Shown: positions 46,495-55,039 of the stretch, in pieces
Position numbering within the stretch: position 1 is the stretch's first letter
Layout: every line of letters starts with the position of its first letter
DNA from: JACCZR01 sp963844805
Lineage (GTDB): Bacteria; Actinomycetota; Thermoleophilia; Solirubrobacterales; Thermoleophilaceae
Direction of reading: 5' to 3'
Length of the DNA: 64,000 nt
Assembly: GCA_963844805.1 (NCBI GenBank)
Contig: CAWJPU010000009.1
Location: forward strand, 434,001 to 498,000
Notes under the pieces: model-generated
Told to the model about the DNA's origin: nothing
Database searches by the model: none
What the model saw: the letters and a program-made list of their open reading frames with translations, nothing else
Translations under genes and position numbers: made by a program

Positions 46495-46890
46495 ATGCCG
46501 CAGGAGAACGCGGACGTCGTGCGCAGGCAGTTCGAGGCACTCGAGCGCGGCAGCGTGGATGCGGCGGCGGAGTTCTGGCACCCCGACATCGATTGGCGAG
46601 CGGTGGAGGGGGCAGCCGACGACGTCGGCGTCATGCAGGGTCACGCTGCCCTGCGTCGCTACTACGAGGACTGGTTCGACGCTTTCGACGAGCTCCGGGC
46701 CGAGGTCGACGAGGTCGTGTACGAGTCAGGCGACCGCGTCGTGGTGAGCGTGCGCAACTCCGGCCGGGGCCGGGCAAGCGGCGTGACGACCGAGGGGCGC
46801 TACTTCGTGGTCTGCACCGTCCTGGACGGCCTGATCCTCAGTGGGCGCGAGCACGAGACCCGCGGCCAGGCGATCGCAGCGCTGAGTTGA
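46495..46890 (+). CDS. NTF2-like (SnoaL-type) protein
   Basis: A 131-residue cone-fold protein: MPQENADVVRRQFEALERG, FWHPDIDWRAVEG, LRRYYEDWFDAFDELRAEVD and VVSVRNSGRGRASG. The same start style (M[SP]Q[QE]N[AV]) recurs at 59697. Such proteins are often small hydrolases, isomerases or ligand binders; none of these activities can be assigned. It is 22 nt after the TDO-like gene, so may be co-transcribed. Confidence 0.75.
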   Translation: MPQENADVVRRQFEALERGSVDAAAEFWHPDIDWRAVEGAADDVGVMQGHAALRRYYEDWFDAFDELRAEVDEVVYESGDRVVVSVRNSGRGRASGVTTEGRYFVVCTVLDGLILSGREHETRGQAIAALS

Positions 46891-47090
46891 CCCGTCTCTG
46901 AGCGACTGTTCGTCCGCATCCCCGGCGCGCCCTCGGACGCACCCGTGGTCAGCCTCGCGCTCAGGGGCAAGCACGAGAACGTGTCCGCACGGGTGATCTG
47001 ACCGGAGGTCCCCGCGAGGCGACCTGAGGGTCGCGGTTGTGGCGCGCGGCCGCGTCGGGGTACGGTGGGCGCGGTCCCTGGAAGGAGCCG

Positions 47091-49220
47091 ATGGAGACTC
47101 GCGAGTGGAGCACGGCGGCTTCCGCCGCCGGCGATGGGCGAGAGCTCGACTGGCGCGAGCTCGGCCGCCGCGTCAGGCTGATGCGGCGGGCCGAGCTGCT
47201 GCGCGGCCTGCCCAGAGAGCTCCTGGTGACGATCGCTCCCCTGCTCCGCCGCGCGAGCGCCCGGCCCGGAGAGCTGATTTACCGCGAGGGCGAGCCCGCG
47301 GCGCGCTTCTTCCTCGTCGAGTCGGGCAAGGTCAGCCGGTTCCATGGCCACGACGGCGACGGTTGGAGCGAGGAGCTCGGGCCGGGCGCCTCGTGCGGCG
47401 ATGCCGTGCTTTGGGCCGGGGCCGCTTACCGGGCAAGCGCCCGCGCTGAGACCGAGATGGTCCTGTGGGAGCTCCACGCGCGCGACCTCGAAGAGCGGCG
47501 GCGGGCGAGTGAGCCGCTCGACAGCGCGCTGCGGGCTCTGGGCCCCAGCGTCGAGGCCCCCGCGGAGCTCGTGCAGGGGCGCGGTGTCCGCGTGGACGCG
47601 CAGGACTTGTCGAAGCACGTTCCGGGCGGCCGCCAGGTGCTGCACGACATCAGCCTGTCGATCGAGCCCGGGCGGCTGGTGGCCATCGTCGGCGGCAGCG
47701 GCGCGGGGAAGTCCACCCTGCTCGACGCGCTCGCCGGCGTGCGGCCGGCGGATCGGGGCACCGTGCTGTACGACGGGCAGGATCCCCACCTGGACCTCGC
47801 CGCCTGGCGCTCCGCGCTCGGGTACGTCCCGCAGGACGACATCATCCACACCGAGCTCTCGGTCGTGGCGACCCTCCGCTACGCGGCAATGCTGAGGCTG
47901 CCCGCCGCGGCCACGGAGGCGGACCGTGAGAAGGCGGTCGCGGAGACGCTCGATGCGCTCGACCTGCGCGAGCGCGCCGATGTGCGCGTGTCGGCTCTTT
48001 CCGGCGGACAGCGCAAGCGCGTCAGCATCGGGGCCGAACTGCTGACCGGCCCGCGTCTGTTCTTCCTCGACGAGCCGACCTCCGGGCTGGATCCGGCCAC
48101 GTCAGCCGAGTTGATGCGCCTGCTGCGCCGCCTGGTCTGCTCTGGCCGCACGATCGTCCTGACGACGCACGCGATGCAGGACATCGACATCTGCGACGAG
48201 ATGATCGTGCTGGCACGCGACGGGCACCTTGCCTTCGCCGGCTCGACAGAGCAGGCGACAGAGCACTTCCAGGTAGGCGCCCCCGAGGAGATCTACGAGC
48301 GACTCGCCGGCGAGGCCACGCCCGCCGAATGGGCACACCGCTTTCGCCCGGCGCCGGCGACCGCGGCGAGCGCCGCCGCGGCGGAGGCGCCCCGCGCCGA
48401 CGGCATCGGCGCGCTGAGACAGTGGTCGGTGCTCACGCGCCGCAACGCGGAGATCCTGGTGCGCAACAAGCTGACGCTGGCGATCCTGCTCGGATCGCCG
48501 CTGCTGGTCGTCGCGATGCTCGTGATCCTGTTCCCGCGGGGGGCTTTTGCCTTCGCGGACCCCAGCCCGAACGCGATGATCATGATCATCTACTGGGTCG
48601 CCTTCGGCGGCTTCTTCTTCGGGCTTACCTACGGGCTGCTCCAGATCTGCACCGAGCTCCCGATCCTGCGCCGCGAACGGCTGATCGGACTGCGGGTCGG
48701 TCCCTACGTCCTGTCGAAGGCCGCGGTGCTGCTGCCGGTGCTCGTGGGCATGTCGGTCCTGATGCTCGGCGTCCTGCGGCTGTTCGACCGCCTGCCCGAC
48801 GCGGGGGCCGCCACCTATGCGGCGCTGCTGCTGACGCTGGTCCTCGACGCCGCGGCTGCGCTCGCGCTTGGCCTGCTGACTTCGGCCGCGGTCAGCGGTC
48901 CGGCACAGGCCACGATCGCGCTGCCGCTGCTGTGCTTCCCGCAGGTGCTCTTCTCGGGCGCCATCCTGCCGGTGCCGATCATGGCGAGCGCGGGCCAGGT
49001 CATCAGCTACGGCATGGCCGACCGCTGGGCGTTCGAGGGGATGGGCCACGAGCTGGAGCTGGAGCGCGTGCTGGGCGATGGCGGCTCGAATCTGGGACCG
49101 CCATTGCTCGCGCAGTACGGCGACACCTTCGCGAACGCGATCTGGGTGAACTGGCTGATCCTGGGCGGCATGACCGCCGTCTTCCTCGTTGCCGCCTGCG
49201 TCGTCTGTGCCCGCAAATGA
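47091..49220 (+). CDS. ABC-G-type transporter fused to a cyclic-nucleotide-binding domain
   Basis: A 709-residue single-chain half-transporter. Residues about 35-150 form a cyclic-nucleotide-binding-like domain (ELIYREGEPAARFFLVESGK, GASCGDAVLWAG). The ATPase follows with Walker A GGSGAGKST (about 201-209), signature SGGQRKRVS (about 304-312) and Walker B LFFLDEPTSGLD. Six or seven helices at about 445-705 form the ABC-2/ABCG permease (VSGPAQATIALPLLCFPQVL, SGAILPVPIM). ATG 47091 is the start. An in-cis regulatory domain on an ABCG-like pump suggests ligand-gated export. It ends in ATGA with the hydrolase-LuxR gene. Confidence 0.85.
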   Translation: METREWSTAASAAGDGRELDWRELGRRVRLMRRAELLRGLPRELLVTIAPLLRRASARPGELIYREGEPAARFFLVESGKVSRFHGHDGDGWSEELGPGASCGDAVLWAGAAYRASARAETEMVLWELHARDLEERRRASEPLDSALRALGPSVEAPAELVQGRGVRVDAQDLSKHVPGGRQVLHDISLSIEPGRLVAIVGGSGAGKSTLLDALAGVRPADRGTVLYDGQDPHLDLAAWRSALGYVPQDDIIHTELSVVATLRYAAMLRLPAAATEADREKAVAETLDALDLRERADVRVSALSGGQRKRVSIGAELLTGPRLFFLDEPTSGLDPATSAELMRLLRRLVCSGRTIVLTTHAMQDIDICDEMIVLARDGHLAFAGSTEQATEHFQVGAPEEIYERLAGEATPAEWAHRFRPAPATAASAAAAEAPRADGIGALRQWSVLTRRNAEILVRNKLTLAILLGSPLLVVAMLVILFPRGAFAFADPSPNAMIMIIYWVAFGGFFFGLTYGLLQICTELPILRRERLIGLRVGPYVLSKAAVLLPVLVGMSVLMLGVLRLFDRLPDAGAATYAALLLTLVLDAAAALALGLLTSAAVSGPAQATIALPLLCFPQVLFSGAILPVPIMASAGQVISYGMADRWAFEGMGHELELERVLGDGGSNLGPPLLAQYGDTFANAIWVNWLILGGMTAVFLVAACVVCARK

Positions 49221-50269
49221 AGCAGGAGATCCGCTTCTGCACAGCGCCCGATGGCGCACGACTCGCATACGCCACACACGGGTCCGGCCCGCCGCTGGTA
49301 AAGGCGGGCAACTGGCTTACGCACCTCGAGTACGACTGGGAGAGCCCGGTCTGGCGGCACTGGGTGCGGGACCTCGGCGCGACGAACACGATGATCCGCT
49401 ACGACGACCGGGGCTGTGGGCTGTCCGAGCGCGAGCTGCCCGAAATTCCGACGCTGGACACCTTCGTGGGCGACGTCGAAGCGGTTGTCGACGCCGCCGG
49501 GCCAGAGCGCTTTTCCCTGCTGTCGATCTCCGGCGGAGGGGCCGTCGCGCTGGCGTACGCATCGCGGCACCCGGAGCGGGTCAGCCGGCTCGTCATCTAC
49601 GGCGGTTACGGACGCGGGCGCTATCGGCGGGACGATCTTCAGCGGGAGCAGTCCGAAGCGCTGATCGCGCTGATGCGGGTCGGCTGGGGCCAGGACGTCC
49701 CCGCGCTGCGTCGGCTGTTCACGTCGATGTGGGCGCCCGGCGCGAGCGAGGACGAGCTGCACTGGTGGGACGAGCTCCAGCGGGTGACGACCTCGGGCGA
49801 GAACGCGGCCAAGCTCTGGACCGGAAGGTCGCAGATCGACGTCACCGACCTCGCGCGCACGGTCACCACGCCGACGCTGGTGGTGCACGCGCGCGATGAC
49901 GGCATCGTCCCGCTCGAGGAGGGTCGGCTGCTCGCCTCTCTGATCCCGAATGCGCGGCTCGTGACTCTCGAGAGCGCGAACCACATCCTCCAGGAGGCTG
50001 AGCCGGCCTGGCGGGACTTCCTCGCCGAGGTACGAGCCTTCCTCGGCGTGGGCGAGACCCCGCAGGCCGCAGAGGTGGGCGAGCTGAGCGAGCGCGAGCA
50101 GGAGGTGCTCGAGCTGGTGGCCGACGGGCTCAGCAACGAGGAGATCGCCGAGCGGCTGGTGCTCAGCGTGCGCACCGTGGAGCGGCACCTGTCGAACATC
50201 TACGCCAAGCTCGGAGTCTCGGGCAAGGCTGCCCGCGCCGCCGCCGCGGCTCGCTTCTCGCGTACGTGA
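49217..50269 (+). CDS. Alpha/beta hydrolase fused to a LuxR-type DNA-binding domain
   Basis: A 350-residue fusion. Residues about 1-275 form an alpha/beta hydrolase: nucleophile SISGGGAVALAYASRHPERV, acid in HARDDGIVPLEEG and His in LESANHILQEAEP. Residues about 288-345 are a LuxR/GerE helix-turn-helix: LSEREQEVLELVADGLSNEE, IAERLVLSVRTVERHLSNIY. It may sense or hydrolyse a small ligand and alter transcription, acting as a one-component system. ATG 49217 overlaps the transporter stop, linking it to the cNMP-ABC gene; the transporter's substrate could be its ligand (inference). Confidence 0.85.
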   Translation: MKQEIRFCTAPDGARLAYATHGSGPPLVKAGNWLTHLEYDWESPVWRHWVRDLGATNTMIRYDDRGCGLSERELPEIPTLDTFVGDVEAVVDAAGPERFSLLSISGGGAVALAYASRHPERVSRLVIYGGYGRGRYRRDDLQREQSEALIALMRVGWGQDVPALRRLFTSMWAPGASEDELHWWDELQRVTTSGENAAKLWTGRSQIDVTDLARTVTTPTLVVHARDDGIVPLEEGRLLASLIPNARLVTLESANHILQEAEPAWRDFLAEVRAFLGVGETPQAAEVGELSEREQEVLELVADGLSNEEIAERLVLSVRTVERHLSNIYAKLGVSGKAARAAAAARFSRT

Positions 50270-50345
50270 ATCCCGCCACCACGTAATCGCAGAGTTGGGT
50301 GGTGGCGCCGATGTCGAGGCGCCGCGCCGGTCGTACCTTCAGCGC

Positions 50346-50576
50346 ATGTTCACGAAGGAGGCACGACCCGGTGACACCATCACGGTCGATTGCGTGGCGG
50401 CGCTCGACAGCCTGAACGGGCCGGGTGAAGATGCGCTCGCCGGCGAGCTGAACGGCGAGATGGTGGCCGTGATCACGATCCGCGACGGACTCGTGGTCGC
50501 GCACCCGTTCCGGGCGACGGCTGCCGTTGTCGACTTGCTGAAAACCCGCCGGGCCGGGCTCCTGGCGAAGGCATGA
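50346..50576 (+). CDS. Small uncharacterised protein, paralogue of the gene at 31635
   Basis: A 76-residue protein with MFTKEARPGDTITVDCVAAL, DALAGELNGEMVAVITIRDG and VVAHPFRATAAVVDLLKTRR. The core matches the small protein at 31635 (AE-x2-G-x-LLAAL, DG-x-VVA-x-PF, TA). Start ATG 50346 is preferred to the TTG at 50295, which adds a low-complexity extension. The stop overlaps the MFS gene as ATGA. Function unknown. Confidence 0.6.
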   Translation: MFTKEARPGDTITVDCVAALDSLNGPGEDALAGELNGEMVAVITIRDGLVVAHPFRATAAVVDLLKTRRAGLLAKA

Positions 50577-51805
50577 GCCGCGAGCGGCCGCCGGTGTCGC
50601 CGGGCAACGTGGCCTTCGTCTGCCTATTCGCGGCACAGGCGGGTCTGCTGACGCTGAGCCCGATCCTGCCGAGTGTGGCGCGCGAGTTCGGTGTCGCGAC
50701 CGCCGCGGCCGGGCAATTGCGGACGCTCGTGGGCCTGGTCGGTGGCATTGCCGCGCTCGCGGTTGTGCTCGTCGGCAGACGGGTCGGACCCCGCCGGCTC
50801 CTCCTCGCCGGCAATGGCCTGCTCGTGCTCGGCTCGGTGGCCAGCGCGGCGGCTCCGAGCCTCTCTGCCCTCGCCGCGGCCCAGGTGGCGATCGGCGCCG
50901 CCACCGGGCTTCTGGTCGCGGGCGCGCTCGCCGCTGCGGCCGCCTGGTCGGCGCCGGAGCGCCGCGCCGCGACGGTGGCGTGGGCCTCGCTCGGCCAGCC
51001 GGCGTCCTGGGTCGCGGGCATGCCCCTGATCGGGCTGTGCGCGGATCTCGGCTGGCGCTACGCCTGGCTCGGTGTCCCCCTCGCGGCCGGCCTCGCCGGC
51101 TTGGCGGCGGTCGGTGCCCGGCCGCGTGAGCAGCGCGCCGGCGCCTCCGCACCATCCGGCCATCGACTTCGCTGGGACACAAAGCTGGCCGGTTGGGCGA
51201 TCGGTGAGCTGCTCAGCTACGCCGCCTGGGCCGGAACACTCGTATACGCGGGCGCGCTCATGGTGGAGTCATACGACGCCGCTCCCGGCACGGTCGGCCT
51301 CCTTCTCGGCGCGTCCGCAATCGCCGCCTTCCCCGGGAACTTCCTGGCCCGCCGCTGGCTGACGAGCTCCCCGCGCGAGCTGCTGGTGGTGCTCGGATTC
51401 TGCGCGGCCGCGGTCACCGCCATCTTCGGCAGCGTGCGCCCCGGGCTCGGCGTCAGCACCGCGACCTTCACCTTGCTGGTCTTCCTGGCGTGCACGCGCA
51501 CCGCCGCGGGCAGCACGTTCGCGCTCTACGTCACTCCTGAGCGCAGACTCGCCGTAATGGGTGTCAGAGCGTCCACAGCTCAGCTCGGCTACCTGCTGGG
51601 TGGCGGGATCGGCGGCGCCGCCCTCGCCGCCGGCGGGTATCCCGTCCTCTGCATCACGCTCGCCGGGCTGTTCACGCTCGGTGCCGCTCCGCACGTGGCG
51701 GCGTTGCTGGCCGAACGCGGGGCTCACTTCCCGCGGTGGGCCGCCCGCGTGGCCGCTGCCCGCCACGATGACGTCGTAGTGGCCAACGGCGCCGGCCTGC
51801 GGTAA
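50573..51805 (+). CDS. Major facilitator superfamily transporter
   Basis: A 410-residue membrane protein with 12 predicted helices. The N-terminal half contains AAGQLRTLVGLVGGIAALAV and the loop VLVGRRVGPRRLLLAGNGLL, the MFS motif A region (GRRVGPRR). The C-terminal half includes YVTPERRLAVMGVRASTAQL then GYLLGGGIGG. It resembles drug/metabolite efflux members of the family. It is co-translated with the small protein upstream; its stop lies 12 nt before the homocysteine methyltransferase gene. Confidence 0.85.
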   Translation: MSRERPPVSPGNVAFVCLFAAQAGLLTLSPILPSVAREFGVATAAAGQLRTLVGLVGGIAALAVVLVGRRVGPRRLLLAGNGLLVLGSVASAAAPSLSALAAAQVAIGAATGLLVAGALAAAAAWSAPERRAATVAWASLGQPASWVAGMPLIGLCADLGWRYAWLGVPLAAGLAGLAAVGARPREQRAGASAPSGHRLRWDTKLAGWAIGELLSYAAWAGTLVYAGALMVESYDAAPGTVGLLLGASAIAAFPGNFLARRWLTSSPRELLVVLGFCAAAVTAIFGSVRPGLGVSTATFTLLVFLACTRTAAGSTFALYVTPERRLAVMGVRASTAQLGYLLGGGIGGAALAAGGYPVLCITLAGLFTLGAAPHVAALLAERGAHFPRWAARVAAARHDDVVVANGAGLR

Positions 51806-51817
51806 GAACTCACCTGC

Positions 51818-52969
51818 ATGAGCTATCGCGACCGCCTTCCCCAGTTGGAAGGCGGACTGTTTCTCACCGACGGCGGGATCGAAACCGTCCTGATCTTCCA
51901 CGAGGGCCTCGATCTCCCGGAGTTCGCAGCGTTCGACCTGCTCAAGGACGACGAGGGCACCGAGGCGCTGCGCCAGTACTACGCGCCCTTTGCCGAGCTG
52001 GCCCGCGAGGCCGGGGCGGGGTTCGTGCTGGAGAGCCCGACGTGGCGGGCCAGCCCGGGGTGGGGAGCGAAGATCGGCTACTCCGGCGAGCAGGTCGCCG
52101 AGATGAACCGGCGTGCGATCGCGCTGATGGAGGAGATCCGCGACGCCCTCGACCAGGACCCGGTCGTGATCAGTGGCTGTATCGGCCCCCACGACGACGG
52201 CTACAACCCACGGGAGCTGCTCTCGGCCGACGCCGCGCGGGATTACCACTCGGCGCAGATCTCGACCTTCGCCGGCACGGCCGCGGACATGGTCACCGCC
52301 ATCACCATGACCTACGCCGACGAGGCCAAGGGCGTGGCCCGGGCGGCAGGCGAGGCCGGGATGCCGGTCGCCATCTCCTTCACCGTCGAGACCGACGGGC
52401 GCCTGCCCAGCGGCCAGCCGCTCGGCGAGGCGATCGAGGAGGTCGACCGCGAGACAGACTCGCTGCCGGCCTACTACATGATCAACTGCGCCCACCCGAC
52501 GCATTTCGAGTCGGTGCTCCACGAGCCCTGGCGCAACCGCATCCGGGGGCTGCGGGCGAACGCCTCGACCATGAGCCACGACGAGCTCGACGAGGCGGAG
52601 GAGCTCGACGAGGGCGACCCCGAGGACCTGGCCGCCCGTTACGCGGCGCTGCGCGACGGGCTCCCTGAGCTGAACGTGGTGGGCGGCTGCTGTGGCACCG
52701 ACCGACGCCACGTGGGCGAGATCGCGCGGGCCCTGACAGTGAGCGGCGCGGAGAAGGTCGTCTCCCAGGACGGGACGTCCATCGCCGTCTGGACGAGCGG
52801 CGAAGGCCCGCCGCTCCTGCTGGTCCACGGGACGGCCGCCGACCACAGCCGCTGGGGCCCGGTGCTGCCGGCGTTCGACGAGCACTTCACGGTCATGGCG
52901 ATGGATCGCCGCGGGAGGGGCGGGAGCGGTGACGGGGACCAGTACACGCTCGAGGCCGAGAGTCGGTGA
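51818..52969 (+). CDS. Homocysteine S-methyltransferase-family protein (open frame runs into a hydrolase)
   Basis: Residues about 1-305 are a zinc-dependent S-methyltransferase (betaine/S-methylmethionine:homocysteine type). The zinc cysteines are NCAHPTHFES and GGCCGTDRRHVGEIA. Other family marks are LTDGGIETVLIF and FVLESPTWRAS, ISGCIGPHDDGYNPRE. It methylates a thiol such as homocysteine, though the substrate could differ. Beyond GEIARALTV the frame continues into an alpha/beta hydrolase N-terminus and stops at 52969. A one-base shift would end the gene at TGA 52736, 3 nt before GTG 52739, so the fusion is probably an indel artefact, not natural. Confidence 0.75.
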   Translation: MSYRDRLPQLEGGLFLTDGGIETVLIFHEGLDLPEFAAFDLLKDDEGTEALRQYYAPFAELAREAGAGFVLESPTWRASPGWGAKIGYSGEQVAEMNRRAIALMEEIRDALDQDPVVISGCIGPHDDGYNPRELLSADAARDYHSAQISTFAGTAADMVTAITMTYADEAKGVARAAGEAGMPVAISFTVETDGRLPSGQPLGEAIEEVDRETDSLPAYYMINCAHPTHFESVLHEPWRNRIRGLRANASTMSHDELDEAEELDEGDPEDLAARYAALRDGLPELNVVGGCCGTDRRHVGEIARALTVSGAEKVVSQDGTSIAVWTSGEGPPLLLVHGTAADHSRWGPVLPAFDEHFTVMAMDRRGRGGSGDGDQYTLEAESR

Positions 52970-53527
52970 CGTGGCGGCGGTCGTCGACTGGGCGGGCGAG
53001 GGGGTGAGCGTCCTGGGCCACTCCTACGGCGGCGTCTGCGCTCTCGAGGCCTGTCTGCTCACCGACAACATGCGCCGGCTCGTCCTGTACGAGCCGCCAC
53101 TCGGCTTCCTCACCTCGCCTCCGTCCGTGGTCCAGCGGCTGCACGAGCTGCTCGAGGCGGGGGAGCGCGACGAGGTCATCGCCTTCTTCATGCAGGAGGT
53201 GGCCGGCCTGACCGCCGAGCAGGTCGACGCCATGCGGGCCATGCCGGCCTGGGAGGCCCGCCTCGCGGTTGCGCACACCATTCCCAGAGAGGAGCGGGCG
53301 AACAGGGAGTACCGCTTCGACCCGGACCGGTTCCGCACGGTCGCCGTGCCCACGCTCTTCCTCGAGGGCGGCGACAGCCCGGAGCCCTTCAAGCAGGCGG
53401 GCGAGGCGGTGAGGCGGCGCTGGAGGACTGCCGGGTCAGCGTCATGGAGGGGCAGCGGCACAACGCGATGGACATGGCCACCGACCGGTTCACGGCCGAG
53501 GTGCTGGGCTTCCTGGAGGCGGGCTAG
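52739..53527 (+). CDS. Alpha/beta hydrolase (two frameshifts)
   Basis: An approximately 262-residue hydrolase assembled across three frames. The first piece (GTG 52739, VVSQDGTSIAVWTSGEGPPL) holds LLLVHGTAADHSRWGPVLPAF and AMDRRGRGGS. The frame breaks at 52964 (one extra C), after which VAAVVDWAGEGVSVLGHSYG has the nucleophile GHSYGG. It breaks again near 53411; ALEDCRVSVMEGQRHNAMDM carries the catalytic His (GQRHNAM) and FTAEVLGFLEAG ends it at 53527. The substrate is unknown. If these are sequencing indels the enzyme is normal; otherwise it is a pseudogene. Confidence 0.65.
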
Positions 53528-53670
53528 GGGGGGGGCTGCTTTGGGCGAGCTGGTGGGCGGCCTGGGTGACACCGTCGAGTCGTGGCAGTTCCAGCCCCGA
53601 CGGGCTCGCCGATCGCTACCGAGCGATGCGGGGCTCCAGCCCGGGTTACGAGCTGGTGCCCACGGGCTGG

Positions 53671-53940
53671 CTATGGCTGTATGACGTTGTAGAGCTCCCG
53701 GGTCGTGACACGCGGCTCGATCCCTTCCGGCAGATTGGGCTGGATCGTTCCCTCGTACCAGGAGTCCCAGTTCTCCTGGGCTTCCCAGACCTCGGTCACG
53801 CTCCAGCCGCCGTCGATGGGGCCGTTCGCATGGACCACGAACCCCGGCTGAGACTTCTGTTGCTCCTCGAGCTGTGCCGTCATGCCGTCCACCATCTCCT
53901 GCGTCATGCCCGGCACCTCGGCGGTCATGATTATCGCCAT
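53671..53940 (-). CDS. Small ABM-like dimeric alpha-beta barrel protein
   Basis: An 89-residue protein with the pattern of antibiotic-biosynthesis-monooxygenase-like (ABM/dimeric alpha-beta barrel) proteins: MAIIMTAEVPGMTQEMVDGM, GFVVHANGPIDGGWSVTEVW and ENWDSWYEGTIQPNLP. No catalytic residues can be assigned. Start ATG 53940 has AGGAGGAG close upstream. It stands alone on the minus strand next to the MerR gene and could be a heme-, substrate- or cofactor-binding helper. Confidence 0.6.
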   Translation of the reverse strand: MAIIMTAEVPGMTQEMVDGMTAQLEEQQKSQPGFVVHANGPIDGGWSVTEVWEAQENWDSWYEGTIQPNLPEGIEPRVTTRELYNVIQP

Positions 53941-54030
53941 CTCGCTCCTCCTTCGATCGCGGCTGGGACGAGCCGATTGTTATTCGATCCCGAGGCCGCC
54001 GACGGACGTTGGCGCCTCAACTAGAGGATC

Positions 54031-54505
54031 TCAGCCCGCAGGCGGCCGGCGACAGTCGTTGCCTTCTACGCGGACGACTCGCAGATCGAGGTCGGAGCTC
54101 AGGGGCTCCTCGCCGGGCGCTGGGGAACAGGGCGCACTCCTGCGGGGTCGCGCAGCCACATTCCTGTGCCACCTCGAGCCAGCCCTTCATCGCCTTGGTG
54201 CGCTCGAGGAGAGCCTCGACCTCGCCGAGCTTCTGGCCTGAGAGGGTGCGCATCTGCCCCCCTAAGCCGTCGACGTCGTCTACCCCTTTGATCAGCTCTT
54301 TGATCTCCCGCAGCTTGAATCCGGCGCTTTGGGCAACGCCGATGAACCCGAGCTTGCCGAGCACGTCCGCGTCGTAGCGCCGCTGGCCTCCAAGGCGGTC
54401 GGGCTCGGGGAGGAGGCCGATCCGCTCGTAGTAGCGGATGGAGGATGTCGCGACCCCTGCGCGCCGCGCCACCTCGCCGATCGTGAGTTCCGGGGTGCCG
54501 TCCAT
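54031..54505 (-). CDS. MerR-family regulator with C-terminal Cys motif (frameshift at C-terminus)
   Basis: An approximately 157-residue MerR regulator. The DNA-binding part is LTIGEVARRAGVATSSIRYY, ERIGLLPEPDRLGGQRRYDA and FIGVAQSAGFKLREIKELI. The C-terminal CGCATPQECALFP holds three Cys (C-x-C-x5-C), a possible metal or redox site. After ALFP one extra base at about 54121 breaks the frame; the other frame gives APGEEPLSSDLDLRVVRVEG and ends at 54031, a more natural tail. Start ATG 54505. An 18-bp perfect palindrome stands upstream, in a promoter reading toward the NTF2 and cupin genes. Confidence 0.8.
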
Positions 54506-54519
54506 CTCGGACCTGGCCC

Positions 54520-54550
54520 TTGACTTGAACCGCGGTTCAAGGGCCATGGT
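54520..54550 (+). promoter_or_regulatory. MerR-type operator/promoter with perfect palindrome
   Basis: CTTGAACCGCGGTTCAAG (54524-54541) is a perfect 18-bp palindrome. On the plus strand TTGACT (54520-54525) and a weak -10 CATGGT (54545-54550) flank it with a 19-nt spacer, the long spacing of MerR-activated promoters. It reads toward the NTF2-like gene at 54594. Confidence 0.75.
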
Positions 54551-54593
54551 AGCCCGGAATGGTCAGGTCCACCCCAATCCACGGAGGTACACG

Positions 54594-54965
54594 ATGACCG
54601 TCAAGACCAGCACCTCATTCGACCTCGAAGCGTTCAGGCGCGCTTACCAGGAGTGGGACATAGAGGCCCTGCTTGGGCTCTACGCCGACGACTTCGAGCT
54701 GATCCAGATCGACCGCGACAATCCGCCGAGTTCGCCGCGAACCCGTCAAGGCAAGGACGTGTTGAGGGGGATGCTCGAGCACTGTGCCGCCGCCGGCGTC
54801 AAGGCCACGGTGGACAACCTCGTCGCGGGGGAGACTCGTGCCGCCGCCACGATCACCTGCGAGTTCCCCGGAGGGCGCAAGGTCCTCGCCAACGGAATCT
54901 TCGAGATCGTGGACGGTCGCATCGTTCGCGAGAGCGACGTCATGTCGGGCGATCAGAAGGCATGA
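54594..54965 (+). CDS. NTF2-like (SnoaL-type) protein under the MerR promoter
   Basis: A 123-residue cone-fold protein: SFDLEAFRRAYQEWDIEALL, GLYADDFELIQIDRDNPP, GKDVLRGMLEHCAAAGVKAT and GRKVLANGIFEIVDGRI. Start ATG 54594 has GGAGG at 54583-54587. It is the first gene after the MerR palindrome and probably belongs to its regulon with the cupin gene 74 nt downstream. Its catalytic or binding role is unknown. Confidence 0.8.
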   Translation: MTVKTSTSFDLEAFRRAYQEWDIEALLGLYADDFELIQIDRDNPPSSPRTRQGKDVLRGMLEHCAAAGVKATVDNLVAGETRAAATITCEFPGGRKVLANGIFEIVDGRIVRESDVMSGDQKA

Positions 54966-55039
54966 GCCGGCCGGTCGCTTGAAAAATCAGCGCGCGAGGG
55001 ACGAGAGTGCTTCGAGCGCGTTCGAACAGGAGGTAAGAA

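Noticed and set aside
46888..46989. In-frame continuation after the NTF2-like stop (LFVRIPGAPSDAPVVSLALR)
   Set aside because: The peptide looks protein-like but has no start codon of its own and needs stop read-through. It may be a leftover of a lost gene; evidence is too thin to list.
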